A stretch of DNA of 64,000 nt from Candidatus Gastranaerophilales bacterium (GCA_944325525.1 CALVAK010000010.1:21237-85236); one strand, 5' to 3'. Counted from the stretch's first letter, positions 38,061 through 47,891 are shown. The notes: generated by a model not told the origin, from the sequence alone. Numbers and translations are program-made.

Positions 38061-39346
38061 CTGATTTTCCTGTTAAATTCGTCAATTAAACTGTCTGCAG
38101 GTACTCTTTTTTGTGAAATATATTCATATACAATATCTAAATATTTCTCTTCTTGTTTATTATTTTCTTTAAGACTTGAATATGAAATGTCAAAAAATTC
38201 TTTAATAAAATCAATAACGGGAATGTTACCGAGTTTTGTATTAATACCGTATACAGGAGTTTCTTTTCGCAGCATTATAAAATCTTCATAAGTATATTTA
38301 TTTAAAATATTTTCTACTTCTGTTAATGCACAATCGTTATACATAATTCCTTTCCAGAAAGCGGGAACTGAAAAAGTCATTAATGCATTTTGAGCATCAT
38401 GGTTTCGTATTTCCACATAGCTTTTTAATCTTACATCAGGAAAATACAAGCTGATATGATTTTCCCAATCGGATAATTGTGCACTTAACCCCATATATCC
38501 GTTTTGCATAAATTCCCTGAATGTTTGAACTGTTCCGTAAAATTCATTTCCTCTTTGTATAAATATCATCGGAACATCTAACAAGACTTCTGTATAGTCA
38601 TTAAAAGTAAAGTTTAAATTTTTATCAAACAATTTTTTACTTATATAACCGCATCTTTCCTCATCAACATTCAGCCAGGAATTTGCTCTGTATGATTTAT
38701 ATCCTGTAAGGCCAGAGTTTCTTACAGGTGAATTTGCATATATTGAACTTATAAACGGACTCATTTTTAAAGCAGCAGATAATTTTTTTATTGCTTCTTC
38801 TTCATTTTTGTAATCAAAATTAGCCTGGATTCCGGCGGTTTCTCTCATCATTACAAACGGGGTTAATTGTTTGAGAGGAAGATATTTTGTCATAAAATCA
38901 TATCGTTTTTTAGGAATAATATTAATGTCATTAAAAGTTGAAACAGGTTGAATTCCGCTGTTTAATACAACTGCATTTATTTTTTCAGAATATATAGAAA
39001 GTTCATCATAAAATTTTGATAGTTTTTGTGTAATATCATCTAGATTCTCATAAGGCAGAAGACTTAATTCAACTTGGCTGCCGGGTTCTAATGATATCAT
39101 TCCTATTTCACCTTTTAGTCCTACAAGATTGTTGTTTTCGTATATCCTTACCCACTTTTTTTCATCAAAAAAAGATAAAACTTTTATAACATCTTCATAT
39201 TTAACTGCTTTAAAACTATCTTTATATACAAGTAATTTTTCGGTTTCAATACCTATTTTTTGTTCTTGTTTACATCCCGAATAAAAAATAGCTGTCAGTG
39301 CATTTTTTGTTAATTGTTTTTCTATTTTATTATTTCTTAAAAGCAT
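38057..39346 (-). CDS. gshA: Glutamate-cysteine ligase (GCS2/plant-cyanobacterial type)
   Basis: The first enzyme of glutathione synthesis, joining glutamate and cysteine with ATP. Seen: IGIETEKLLVYKD, MISLEPGSQVELSL (substrate site), MMRETAGIQANFDY and YKSYRANSWLNVDEERCG, all of the GCS2 family shared by plants, proteobacteria and cyanobacteria. 429 residues. The ATG lies inside the 3' end of gshB (17-base overlap), so both steps are translationally coupled. It overlaps mutS2 at its stop. Confidence 0.9.
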   Translation of the reverse strand: MLLRNNKIEKQLTKNALTAIFYSGCKQEQKIGIETEKLLVYKDSFKAVKYEDVIKVLSFFDEKKWVRIYENNNLVGLKGEIGMISLEPGSQVELSLLPYENLDDITQKLSKFYDELSIYSEKINAVVLNSGIQPVSTFNDINIIPKKRYDFMTKYLPLKQLTPFVMMRETAGIQANFDYKNEEEAIKKLSAALKMSPFISSIYANSPVRNSGLTGYKSYRANSWLNVDEERCGYISKKLFDKNLNFTFNDYTEVLLDVPMIFIQRGNEFYGTVQTFREFMQNGYMGLSAQLSDWENHISLYFPDVRLKSYVEIRNHDAQNALMTFSVPAFWKGIMYNDCALTEVENILNKYTYEDFIMLRKETPVYGINTKLGNIPVIDFIKEFFDISYSSLKENNKQEEKYLDIVYEYISQKRVPADSLIDEFNRKIS

Positions 39347-40322
39347 ATGCCCTTTCTTTCAGAAAATGTTTTTTTATCATTTGCTCCAAACAAGCCATTA
39401 TTTTATCTTCAAAATGAATTCCGTAGTGGTGGTTAATTTCACGTATAAAATAACAAGGACTTGTTATATTTATTTCTATTACTTTTTCATCAATCATATC
39501 AAGTCCGGTAAGATATAATCCTTTTGATGTCAATTCCGAGGCTATATTTTGTGCAATAATTTTTTCTCTTTCACTTAACCTGGCATCTTTGAAATATTTA
39601 TCCTGATGTATTGAAAATTTAAAATTATGGTCTCCAGGCAGCTTTTGAATACATTCATTAAAAACAGTTTCTCCTATTATTAAAACTCTTTTATCTCCGT
39701 ACTTCGCACCGCTAAGGTATTCCTGAACCATAACATTTGTCTTTCCGTCTTGAGTCATAGAGTTTATTATAGAAAGGAGATTTTTATCATTTTTATTTAA
39801 ATAATACACTCCATTTCCGAAACATCTGTTTAGTGGTTTTAAAATTGCTTCTTGTTTCCTTTCTGTAAAGTCCAGTATTAATTCTGTTGATGAGGTTACT
39901 ATGTTTTCGGGAGTATATTCTGGAAACAAATTAATATGAAGTTTTTCGTTAAAATCTTTTACGGCATTAGGATTATTTATTAATAAGGTTTTTTCTTTAT
40001 CAACAAAATTAAATACATAGCAAGCATTAATATAATTTATGTCAACAGGAGGGTCGGGACGGAAAAAAACCACATCAAAATCATTTATTTGATTTTTTAT
40101 TCTGGTTTTGTCATAAAAAATATTATTGTCTTTTATGTATGAATTGTATGAAAAAACAAACCCTTTTGAATTTTCAATAAACAAATCATTTTTTACGGCA
40201 ACATTAACTTTATAATCTTTTTTTAAAAACTCATTTATAAGCCAAAAGTCAGTAACTAAGTCATTAAATTCAAAATATTTTAATTCTATCTCGTCAATTA
40301 TAAATAATATTTTTTGCGGCAT
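39330..40322 (-). CDS. gshB: Glutathione synthetase
   Basis: Adds glycine to gamma-glutamylcysteine. Seen: the N-terminal pre-ATP-grasp domain MPQKILFIIDEIELKYFEFN, FFRPDPPVDINYINACYVFN (substrate loop typical of GshB), AILKPLNRCFGNGVYYL and VMVQEYLSGAKYGDKRVLII (ATP-grasp). 330 residues. It is first of the gshB-gshA pair and 21 bases behind rseP, so the three may be one transcript. The pair indicates thiol-based redox protection in an organism that is otherwise likely anaerobic. Confidence 0.93.
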   Translation of the reverse strand: MPQKILFIIDEIELKYFEFNDLVTDFWLINEFLKKDYKVNVAVKNDLFIENSKGFVFSYNSYIKDNNIFYDKTRIKNQINDFDVVFFRPDPPVDINYINACYVFNFVDKEKTLLINNPNAVKDFNEKLHINLFPEYTPENIVTSSTELILDFTERKQEAILKPLNRCFGNGVYYLNKNDKNLLSIINSMTQDGKTNVMVQEYLSGAKYGDKRVLIIGETVFNECIQKLPGDHNFKFSIHQDKYFKDARLSEREKIIAQNIASELTSKGLYLTGLDMIDEKVIEINITSPCYFIREINHHYGIHFEDKIMACLEQMIKKHFLKERAYAFKK

Positions 40323-40343
40323 AAATTTCCTTCTTTGAAGTAA

Positions 40344-41732
40344 TTATATTTTTCCCGTAACCCAAGCAAATATATCGTTATACAGTATTAATACCATTAA
40401 AGCAATTAATAGATAAAAGAAGAAATTACTTAATATTTCAACAAATTTTTTACTTACAGGTTTACCGGTGATTTTCTCAATTAGTAAGAAAAATAAATGA
40501 CCGCCGTCTAATGCCGGAATAGGTAAAATATTAATTATTGCTAGATTTAATGAAATCATGGCTGTTAACAGTAAACCTTGAAATATTCCTTTATATGCAA
40601 TCAGTTCTGAACCTATTTTTGTTATCGCAATAATACCGTTCATTTCGCTCATAGGTATTTTCCCGGTAAATAATTTCCCTAAACTGTATACCATAAATCC
40701 CATATTATAATTCACATAATGAATAACGGCAGGAATCAGCTGTTTTAATGTTTTCGTTTCGGTATAATTTTCACTGTAGCTTTGTTCGATTCCCATCATG
40801 CCGTCTTTACCGGTATAAACAACAGGAAGCTGAATTTTTTCTTTATTTCTTTTAACCACTATAGAGAGAGGTTTTTTTGTATCTGATACTGCCATTGCAA
40901 TATCATTAAGGGAAGCATCTGTTTCAAGCGTGTATGTTTTACCGTAGTTTATTTTATCTCTTAAATCTCTTTGAAAATCAGTGAGTGCGATTTCATCTGA
41001 TTTGTATTTTTCTAAGCCTATAATGTTATCAAAAGTTAATTTAACAGGTTCTTCATCTGTAAAGGTGGGGAGAATAACGGATGTTCCTGCTTTAAGTCTT
41101 GTGTTTTCCTTTATATCCGGATTTAATTTTTTTAATTCTTCAAGTTTTGAAAGGTATATATTCTCATCTACAAATCCGTCAAATTCTTTTGATATAGTGA
41201 AAAATTTATTTATGGCAACAGGGTAATCTATTTTCATTCCGTTTATTGAATAGATAATATCTCCTTTTTGTATACCTGATACTTTAATTGATTCAACGGC
41301 GGAAGGAGCAAATTTTTCAAAATAAACGGTAAATTTATTGTCGGGAAGGTGTTTCCAGATTAATCCGGTAAAAAATATTAAGAAATAAGCAAGTATTACA
41401 TTAAATATAACCCCTGCTGAAATAACAAGAGCTCTTTGTCCTACTGTTTTATTTGAATACCTTAACGGTGAATCTTTTGGCAAATCACAGTCTTCTTCAT
41501 CGTCAGGAAATGAAACATATCCGCCAAGTAAACAGGCATGCACAAGAACTTCTGTATCACCGAACTTCTTTGAGAAAAGTGTTGGTCCTACCGGCAGTCC
41601 AAACCCGAATTTATCTACTCTTATTCCTGTTAATTTTGCTGCAAGAAAGTGTCCGGCTTCATGTATAAGTATTAGTAAACTGATTAATAAAATCATTAAT
41701 ACTGAACTAAAAAACATATGTAAAAAATTCAT
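40344..41732 (-). CDS. rseP: Site-2 intramembrane metalloprotease (RseP/MmpA family)
   Basis: Cuts membrane-spanning substrates inside the inner membrane, commonly anti-sigma factors. Seen: zinc motif LILIHEAGHFLAAKLTG, VDKFGFGLPVG, GGYVSFPDDEED, a PDZ region with KGDIIYSINGMK, and the C-terminal ILPIPALDGGHLFFLLIEKI containing the third zinc ligand. Four hydrophobic segments are visible. The PDZ part (residues about 130-300) is longer than in E. coli RseP, with a charged insertion. It is 46 bases from divergent comF. Confidence 0.92.
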   Translation of the reverse strand: MNFLHMFFSSVLMILLISLLILIHEAGHFLAAKLTGIRVDKFGFGLPVGPTLFSKKFGDTEVLVHACLLGGYVSFPDDEEDCDLPKDSPLRYSNKTVGQRALVISAGVIFNVILAYFLIFFTGLIWKHLPDNKFTVYFEKFAPSAVESIKVSGIQKGDIIYSINGMKIDYPVAINKFFTISKEFDGFVDENIYLSKLEELKKLNPDIKENTRLKAGTSVILPTFTDEEPVKLTFDNIIGLEKYKSDEIALTDFQRDLRDKINYGKTYTLETDASLNDIAMAVSDTKKPLSIVVKRNKEKIQLPVVYTGKDGMMGIEQSYSENYTETKTLKQLIPAVIHYVNYNMGFMVYSLGKLFTGKIPMSEMNGIIAITKIGSELIAYKGIFQGLLLTAMISLNLAIINILPIPALDGGHLFFLLIEKITGKPVSKKFVEILSNFFFYLLIALMVLILYNDIFAWVTGKI

Positions 41733-41778
41733 TTCTATTTATCTCTTTTACTCTTTTATCTAATATAATTTGTATTAT

Positions 41779-42435
41779 ATGATAAAGATTTTTGAAAAAC
41801 TACTCGACCTTATATATATAAAATATTGTTATTTTTGTAAATCCACAAAAGATGATAGTCTCTTATGTTCAAAATGCTATAAAAAAATAAGATTCATGCC
41901 ATACGGAGTATTAAGAAAAGAAGAAGGCTGCAATATATATGCATGTACAATATATGACGGAATTGTAAAAGATTTAATAAAGGCTTTAAAGTACAAGAGA
42001 AAGAAAAATCTTTCAGCAGTTATGTCCAGGTTAATGTATGAATACTGGCAAAATGTTAAAACAGATGATAAATTTTTAATTCTGCCTGTTCCTATTCATA
42101 AAACAAGGTTAAAAGAAAGAAAATATAATCATATGGATTTAACTGCTGATAGTTTTTCTGAACTTACAAAGTATATATCGGATAAAAAATTTTTGATTAG
42201 AATTAAAGATACAAAAAAACAATATAATCTTCATAAAAAAGAAAGAGAGAAAAACCTTAAAGATGCTTTTATAATAAATAAAGACAGAAAAATTGATAAA
42301 AATACGCCTTTATTGATTATTGATGATATAACTTCAACCGGGGCTACGTTTAATGAAATTATAAAATTATTAAAAAAGGAAGGTTATAAAAATATTACGG
42401 CACTGGCACTGGCTACTCCGGATATATGGAATTAG
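41779..42435 (+). CDS. comF: ComF-family phosphoribosyltransferase-like protein
   Basis: A 218-residue protein with a Cys4 zinc module (CYFCKSTKDDSLLCSKC) and a phosphoribosyltransferase domain ending in the PRPP loop PLLIIDDITSTGATFNEI, as in ComF proteins used in DNA uptake and recombination. RxRxNxxD-type LKERKYNHMDLTAD is also present. I start at ATG 41779; TATAAT at 41764-41769 lies nine bases before it and there is no Shine-Dalgarno sequence, so the mRNA is probably leaderless. A TTG at 41770 is the alternative. Confidence 0.9.
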   Translation: MIKIFEKLLDLIYIKYCYFCKSTKDDSLLCSKCYKKIRFMPYGVLRKEEGCNIYACTIYDGIVKDLIKALKYKRKKNLSAVMSRLMYEYWQNVKTDDKFLILPVPIHKTRLKERKYNHMDLTADSFSELTKYISDKKFLIRIKDTKKQYNLHKKEREKNLKDAFIINKDRKIDKNTPLLIIDDITSTGATFNEIIKLLKKEGYKNITALALATPDIWN

Positions 42436-42499
42436 TTATAAATAAATAAAAATCTTTATCATAACTTTTTGCTAAAATATAATAAGAGGAAAACAAATC

Positions 42500-42970
42500 A
42501 TGTCAATTGAAAAAGTAAGAGAATATTTTAAACAATACAAAATAGATAACAGAATTATGGAACTTGATGTCTCAAGTGCAACAGTTGAACTTGCTGCTAA
42601 AGCATTAAACTGTGAAGGGAAAAGAATAGCTAAAACACTTTCTTTTATAGTGCAGGATAAACCAGTTCTTATAGTAACGGCAGGTGATGCTAAAATTGAT
42701 AATTCAAAATATAAATCATATTTCCATACAAAAGCAAAGATGATTCCTTATGAAGAAGTTGAAAATATGACCGGTCATAAAGTAGGAGGTGTTTGTCCGT
42801 TTGGTATAAAAGACGGAATAGATGTCTTCCTCGATAATTCTTTAAAACGATTTAATACGGTTTTTCCGGCATGCGGAAGTGCTAACAGTGCTATAGAGTT
42901 TACTATTGATGAACTTGAAAAGTATTCTAAAGCAAAAAACTGGGTTGATGTTTGTAAAATTGCAGAATAA
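42500..42970 (+). CDS. ybaK: YbaK/EbsC-type aminoacyl-tRNA deacylase
   Basis: A trans-editing enzyme that clears mischarged tRNA (Cys-tRNA-Pro in E. coli). Seen: SSATVELAAKALNCEGKRIAKTLSF (with the conserved Lys), VLIVTAGDAKID, and VGGVCPFGIKDGIDVFLDNSL. 156 residues. AGAGGAAAACAAATC provides the ribosome site. It is closed by a bidirectional terminator. Confidence 0.9.
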   Translation: MSIEKVREYFKQYKIDNRIMELDVSSATVELAAKALNCEGKRIAKTLSFIVQDKPVLIVTAGDAKIDNSKYKSYFHTKAKMIPYEEVENMTGHKVGGVCPFGIKDGIDVFLDNSLKRFNTVFPACGSANSAIEFTIDELEKYSKAKNWVDVCKIAE

Positions 42971-42975
42971 ATAAA

Positions 42976-42996
42976 AAAACCGCATTTTGCGGTTTT
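42976..42996. terminator. Bidirectional intrinsic terminator
   Basis: AAAACCGCA (42976-42984) and TGCGGTTTT (42988-42996) around a TTT loop, with A/T runs both sides, between convergent ybaK and clpX. Confidence 0.85.
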
Positions 42997-43009
42997 CTTA
43001 TTTGCTTAT

Positions 43010-44353
43010 TTATGCTATTTCTTCATTTGTTTTTAAATCCGGAACAATGTCTTTTTCTTTTGTTTCATCATTTTTTGTTGGAAGCTTTATTAATTCAGCT
43101 TTTCCATCATTTTTCCGGTTAACCATATCAGCGGTAACAATGAATTCTTTAATGTCTTCTTGTTCAGGAATTTCATACATTATATCAAGCATTATTTCTT
43201 CAACAATAGAACGTAAAGCTCTTGCACCGGTTTTTCGTTTAATTGCTTCTTTTGCAATAAGGTCAACTGCTTCTGGTTCAAATTTTAATTCAACACCATC
43301 CATACCTAATAAACATTGATACTGTTTTAATAAAGCATTTTTTGGTTGGGTTAAAATGTTTTTTAAAGTGTCTTCATCTAAAGGATCTAATACTGCATAA
43401 ACAGGAACTCTTCCTATAAATTCAGGAATCAATCCGAATTTTAATAAGTCCTCAGGTTGTAATTTCTTAAGCATTTTAGCTGCTTCTATTTCTTTTTCAG
43501 CTTGAGTTTTAGCGTTTCCGGCTCCGAAACCAACAGTAACTGAATCACCAGCACGTCTTTCAACAATTTTATCCAATCCGACAAATGCTCCGCCTACAAT
43601 AAATAAGATATTAGCGGTGTTAATTTGTATGAATTCCTGATGCGGATGTTTTCTTCCGCCCTGCGGAGGAACATTAGCAATGGTTCCTTCTATCATTTTT
43701 AAAAGTGCCTGCTGAACACCTTCGCCAGAAACATCCCTTGTTATACTTGTATTTTCTGATTTTCTTGATATTTTATCAATTTCGTCTATATAAATAATGC
43801 CTCTTTCTGCTTTTTGGGCATCAAAATCAGCATTTTGATATAGTCTTAAAAGAATGTTTTCTACATCATCTCCGACATATCCTGCTTCTGTTAATGTTGT
43901 TGCATCAGCAATAGCGAATGGCACGTCCAGCATTTTTGCCAGAGTTTGGGCAAGTAATGTCTTTCCGCTTCCTGTAGGACCTACAAGTAAAATATTGCTT
44001 TTTTGAATTTCAACCTGTTTCTCATCTGAAGATGCATTATGGGCAATTCTCTTATAGTGGTTATATACAGCAACTGATAGTACTTTTTTTGCATCATCCT
44101 GTCCGATAATATATTCGTCAAGATATTTTTTTATTTCATGCGGTTTCGGTACTTTTGTAATATCAGCCTCTTTTATTTCGGTATCTTCTGTCTTTTCTTT
44201 ATTTTCAAGAAACTCTTCGTCTAAAATTTCATTGCATAATTCAACACATTCGTCACAGATATACACATCTGGACCGGCTATAAGTTTTTTAACCTGTTCT
44301 TGTGTTTTTCCGCAAAATGAACATTTTAAACGACTGTCATCATGAGTTGCCAT
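43010..44353 (-). CDS. clpX: ClpX ATPase subunit of ClpXP
   Basis: An AAA+ unfoldase that feeds substrates to ClpP. Seen: the N-terminal zinc-binding domain (CSFCGK...CDECVELC), Walker [13 protein letters not shown], Walker [11 protein letters not shown], the pore/sensor segment [14 protein letters not shown], and GFGAGNAKT. 447 residues. It lies three bases after clpP in the tig-clpP-clpX order common in bacteria. It ends at the bidirectional terminator shared with ybaK. Confidence 0.97.
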   Translation of the reverse strand: MATHDDSRLKCSFCGKTQEQVKKLIAGPDVYICDECVELCNEILDEEFLENKEKTEDTEIKEADITKVPKPHEIKKYLDEYIIGQDDAKKVLSVAVYNHYKRIAHNASSDEKQVEIQKSNILLVGPTGSGKTLLAQTLAKMLDVPFAIADATTLTEAGYVGDDVENILLRLYQNADFDAQKAERGIIYIDEIDKISRKSENTSITRDVSGEGVQQALLKMIEGTIANVPPQGGRKHPHQEFIQINTANILFIVGGAFVGLDKIVERRAGDSVTVGFGAGNAKTQAEKEIEAAKMLKKLQPEDLLKFGLIPEFIGRVPVYAVLDPLDEDTLKNILTQPKNALLKQYQCLLGMDGVELKFEPEAVDLIAKEAIKRKTGARALRSIVEEIMLDIMYEIPEQEDIKEFIVTADMVNRKNDGKAELIKLPTKNDETKEKDIVPDLKTNEEIA

Positions 44354-44356
44354 TAA

Positions 44357-44965
44357 TTATATCTCCTGACTTGGTTTTGGTTGATTGTTTACAGTAACTA
44401 CTTTATCTATCATACCGTATTCTAAAGCCTCTTCCGGTGTCATAATGTAGTCTCTGTCTGTATCTTTTTCTATTTTTTTAATTGACTGACCTGTATTTTT
44501 TGCCAAAATTTCATTTAATGATTTTTTAATTCTTACAATTTCAGCAGCTTGAATTTCAATATCTGTAGCCTGCCCTTGAGCACCACCTAAAGGCTGGTGA
44601 ATAAGTACTCTTGAATGCGGCAGAGCCATTCTTTTCCCGGGAGTACCCGAAGAAAGTAAAAATGCACCCATTGATGCAGCCTGCCCAAGACAAATAGTCG
44701 AAACATCAGCTCTTATATGCTGCATTGTATCATATATTGCAAATCCTGCCGTTACACTGCCTCCGGGTGAATTGATATATAACATAATATCCTTTTCCGG
44801 ATTTTCGCTGTCTAAAAGCAGCAGCTGTGCAACTATTAAATTTGCAACCATATCATCAATCGGGGTTCCTAAGAATATAATTCTTTCCCTTAATAATCTT
44901 GAAAAAATATCAAAGGATCTTTCGCCTCTGCTTGATTGTTCTATAACTACGGGTACAAAACTCAT
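44357..44965 (-). CDS. clpP: ATP-dependent Clp protease proteolytic subunit
   Basis: A serine protease forming the tetradecameric chamber of ClpXP. Seen: [31 protein letters not shown], active-site Ser in [14 protein letters not shown], and the His in [19 protein letters not shown]. The 202 residues match ClpP of cyanobacteria and other bacteria. It is the second gene of the tig-clpP-clpX operon. Confidence 0.97.
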   Translation of the reverse strand: MSFVPVVIEQSSRGERSFDIFSRLLRERIIFLGTPIDDMVANLIVAQLLLLDSENPEKDIMLYINSPGGSVTAGFAIYDTMQHIRADVSTICLGQAASMGAFLLSSGTPGKRMALPHSRVLIHQPLGGAQGQATDIEIQAAEIVRIKKSLNEILAKNTGQSIKKIEKDTDRDYIMTPEEALEYGMIDKVVTVNNQPKPSQEI

Positions 44966-44990
44966 ATTTTTCCCTTTCTAAATGTGTTAA

Positions 44991-46295
44991 TTATTCTTTA
45001 TTTGTATAGTTTACTTTTGCATTATCAACTAACATTTTTGTTACTTTTTCAGTAATGACCTGCTGGTTAATTGAATGTAATAAATTTGTATTTTTACGAA
45101 TTTCAGCAATTATGTTTTCTGCTGTAGTACGATAAATACGTGCCAGGTCACCTATTTTTGCCTGAACATCTTCAGTCGTAACTGAAATTTTTTCAGTTTG
45201 TGCAATTTTTCCGATAATTAAAGATGTTTTGATTCTTTTAACAGCTTCTTCTTTCAATTGATCATATACTTTTTGATGTCCTTCTTTTTCAAGCATTTTA
45301 TCAAAATCGCCGCCTTGCATGTTAACTCTTTGCTTGAATTCACCCATTAAAGCTTGAATTTCTCTGTTTATCATTGAATCTTGAATATTTATATCTATTT
45401 TTTCAAATAAATAATCGAATATTTTTTCAGCTGTTCTTTTGTTATTTTCAAGTTTTGCATTATTGTCAACGTACTTTTGAATATCTTCTTTTAATGCTTC
45501 AAGAGTAGTAAATTTGGGATTGACTCTTTTTGCCAGATCATCATTTAATTCCGGCAATACCTTTTCTTTTATGGAATTAATTTTAATATTAAATTCAGCA
45601 TCTTTGCCTTTTAATTTTTCATCGTGATATTCGTCAGGAAATTTAACATTAATTTTAAATTCTTCACCGATTGGTTTGTCAACAAGTTGTTCGGCAAAAC
45701 CCGGTATAAAATTAGAATGTGCAAGATCAAGAATATATCCTTTTGCACTGCCGCCTTTAATTTCTTCTCCGTCAACATAACCGTTAAAATCAATATTTAC
45801 AATATCCGTATTTAATGTTTTTCTGTCTGTTATATCGTTTAATGTGGCAAATCTATCTTGAAGAATTTTTAGCTCTTTATCTACTACATCATTTTCGCTT
45901 TTAAATTCTTCAACGTTAACTTCAATTCCTTTATATTCACAAAGATTAACTTCAGGTTTTAGTTCCAGTTTCGCAACTACTTTTAAAGTTTTATCATCAG
46001 CAAATTCATAAGACTCTACATTTGGAGTATTAACTATATCAAAATTATTTTCTGTTATCGCAGATTCAAAAATTGTAGGAAGTAAGCTTTGAAGTACTTC
46101 TCTTTGTAATGCTGCAATTCCTACATACTTTTCTATAATCGGTTTTGGAGCTTTACCCTGTCTAAACCCGGGAACATTTACTCTCTGGGCAAGCTTTTTA
46201 CACGCTTTATCATATTCCCATGAAGTAATTGATGGTTCTATTTCTATATTTAATTTTACTTCATTATTGTCTAATTTTTCAATTGTAACTGTCAT
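44991..46295 (-). CDS. tig: Trigger factor
   Basis: A ribosome-associated chaperone and prolyl isomerase. Seen: the ribosome-docking signature VPGFRQGKAPKPI, a central FKBP-like domain with GKDAEFNIKINSIKEKVLPEL, and a long helical C-terminal arm. 434 residues is normal. It heads the tig-clpP-clpX operon, with 25 bases before clpP. It is divergent from the POTRA-protein gene. Confidence 0.95.
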   Translation of the reverse strand: MTVTIEKLDNNEVKLNIEIEPSITSWEYDKACKKLAQRVNVPGFRQGKAPKPIIEKYVGIAALQREVLQSLLPTIFESAITENNFDIVNTPNVESYEFADDKTLKVVAKLELKPEVNLCEYKGIEVNVEEFKSENDVVDKELKILQDRFATLNDITDRKTLNTDIVNIDFNGYVDGEEIKGGSAKGYILDLAHSNFIPGFAEQLVDKPIGEEFKINVKFPDEYHDEKLKGKDAEFNIKINSIKEKVLPELNDDLAKRVNPKFTTLEALKEDIQKYVDNNAKLENNKRTAEKIFDYLFEKIDINIQDSMINREIQALMGEFKQRVNMQGGDFDKMLEKEGHQKVYDQLKEEAVKRIKTSLIIGKIAQTEKISVTTEDVQAKIGDLARIYRTTAENIIAEIRKNTNLLHSINQQVITEKVTKMLVDNAKVNYTNKE

Positions 46296-46429
46296 CTTTT
46301 CACCTTTTCTACTTAATTGATACTCACATGCCCTAATTGATAGAATACCTATCTTATTACAGATAGATTATATCATAAATATAATTCTTTCAAGCAAAAT
46401 AAACGATTTGGATGATTTTGAATAAATAC

Positions 46430-46459
46430 TTGAAAAAAAAAGAAATTATTATTTATGAT
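46430..46459 (+). promoter_or_regulatory. Candidate promoter for the POTRA-domain gene
   Basis: TTGAAA (46430-46435) and TATGAT (46454-46459), 18 bases apart, with TATAAT overlapping at 46459-46464. It sits about 80 bases ahead of the ATG at 46543. Confidence 0.4.
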
Positions 46460-46542
46460 ATAATCTAATAAAGTTTGTCCGAAGAAAAAATACGATAGTC
46501 GGCAGCAGGTTGCGATACTGGATTATATTTGTGAGGTTATTT

Positions 46543-47007
46543 ATGAAAAAAGTTTTTTTATTATTATGTGCATTCTTAATGTTTGAAAATGTTTCTGTTG
46601 CATCTGCAATAGGCGGGTATGATCCCGGGGCAATTAACAGCCAGTATATGAGAGATTTAAGAATACATGAACTTGAAACAAGAGCAAGAGAAAAAAGTGC
46701 AATTGTAAATACAAACAGAAGAATAGAAAAAAATCAGAATGTTCCTGTTTCTGCAAAAATTAAATCAATTACTTTTGTTAATAATAAATCTATTCCTTCA
46801 AGTGAACTTTTACGTGTAGTATCTTATGCACTTAATAAAACCGCAACTTCAGAAAGTATTGCCGATTTAAGAAAAAAAATTATTCGCTATTATCAATCCA
46901 GAGGTTTTTACTCGGCTGTTGTTTTTCCGAATACAAATAATTTAGCTGCCGGAGAATTAATTTTTGAAATAAATGAAGGTGGATTAAACTCAATTACCAT
47001 AGAGTAA
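46543..47007 (+). CDS. Exported single-POTRA domain protein
   Basis: A 154-residue protein with a signal peptide (MKKVFLLLCAFLMFENVSVASA). A linker follows, then one POTRA-like module: SAKIKSITFVNNKSIPSSEL, IRYYQSRGFYSAVVFP and ELIFEINEGGLNSITIE, closest to the POTRA_2/ShlB type of two-partner secretion transporters. There is no beta-barrel after it, so this is a soluble POTRA, possibly an accessory to a BamA/FhaC-like outer-membrane pore. I start at ATG 46543, with GAGG six bases upstream; a start at 46510 would place extra hydrophobic residues before the signal peptide. Confidence 0.7.
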   Translation: MKKVFLLLCAFLMFENVSVASAIGGYDPGAINSQYMRDLRIHELETRAREKSAIVNTNRRIEKNQNVPVSAKIKSITFVNNKSIPSSELLRVVSYALNKTATSESIADLRKKIIRYYQSRGFYSAVVFPNTNNLAAGELIFEINEGGLNSITIE

Positions 47008-47181
47008 GCTGTGACATTATATTATATTATATTCGCTTAGCTATATACTTCCGGCTGATTAAATCGGTCTTAAAAAAACGTAAACTGAAAAAGAATATAT
47101 ACAAACAACTAATATTATAAATTATTAGATTGGCTATGTTCAGAATCTGAAAAGTGTTCTTCAGTTTACGGGAAGTGTGTT

Positions 47182-47670
47182 ATGGCAAATCTGCCTAAAA
47201 AGTTTTGTGTCTGTTTGACATTTTTTCTGCTTATGTCTTTTAGAGTTTGCGGTTTTGAAATAGAAAATACGGCCGATAATCCAAGACTGGTTAATTTGTC
47301 TCCACAGCAATATAGATATCTTAAGACAATAGAAAAAAGAGTTTACGGTAATTCATTCTGTAATGATAATACTGTCGATAGAATTGAAAGACTGGAACTT
47401 GATTTGTTTCATCAAATACAAAAAGGGAATCTGGTTCAGAGGCTTAATACATTAAAAACTGAAAGTACAAGAATAGCTCTAAGAGGAACTGCTATGACTC
47501 CAATGATGAATGATACCTTTAATACCAGATATATAAACCCCCGTGGTATGGATGGTATAGCGTATTATGACGATGTCGGAATAATAGATGGATTAATTAG
47601 AGTATGGTGGCCTGATTTTTATGCTAAAATATCCGAATACAGAAAATATAAAGAGGCTAATTTCTTTTAA
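47182..47670 (+). CDS. Exported protein of unknown function
   Basis: A 162-residue protein with a signal peptide (hydrophobic core CLTFFLLMSF, residues 11-20). It contains KTIEKRVYGNSFCNDNTVDRIERLELDLF, a short module I recall as recurring in Melainabacteria and cyanobacterial proteins (E-x-x-x-G-x-x-Y-x-N/D-E-x-x-x-x-R-x-x-x-L-E), usually in repeats; only one copy is evident. GGAAGTG lies upstream of the start. It ends five bases from the convergent small Cys-rich gene. Function unknown. Confidence 0.6.
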   Translation: MANLPKKFCVCLTFFLLMSFRVCGFEIENTADNPRLVNLSPQQYRYLKTIEKRVYGNSFCNDNTVDRIERLELDLFHQIQKGNLVQRLNTLKTESTRIALRGTAMTPMMNDTFNTRYINPRGMDGIAYYDDVGIIDGLIRVWWPDFYAKISEYRKYKEANFF

Positions 47671-47675
47671 AATTA

Positions 47676-47891
47676 TTATCCTCCGCATACTTTACAGGGA
47701 ATGCCGCCTCTTTTTATTGCTTCTTTCTTTTCAATTTTAATGCAGTTTGCACTGCACTTTGCTGCCCATCTGCATTTTAATTGGTGATATTTTTGTGTTT
47801 TGGTATTATATACTACTGTTTGGGCATAACAAAGGCAGATAAACCCTGTACTATACCATATAAACAGTAAACAAATAATAATTTTTTTCAT
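47676..47891 (-). CDS. Small exported Cys-rich protein
   Basis: A 71-residue protein with a signal peptide (about 1-23) and a compact mature part YNTKTQKYHQLKCRWAAKCSA... ending KRGGIPCKVCGG. The His/Cys pattern (Y-H-x2-x-C-x-x-A-x-x-C ... E-A-x-x-x-G-x-x-P-C-x-x-C) resembles the small metal-binding Cys modules found at the end of thermonuclease-like proteins and in Ada-type domains. It probably binds zinc or forms disulfides outside the cytoplasm. Role unknown. Confidence 0.6.
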   Translation of the reverse strand: MKKIIICLLFIWYSTGFICLCYAQTVVYNTKTQKYHQLKCRWAAKCSANCIKIEKKEAIKRGGIPCKVCGG

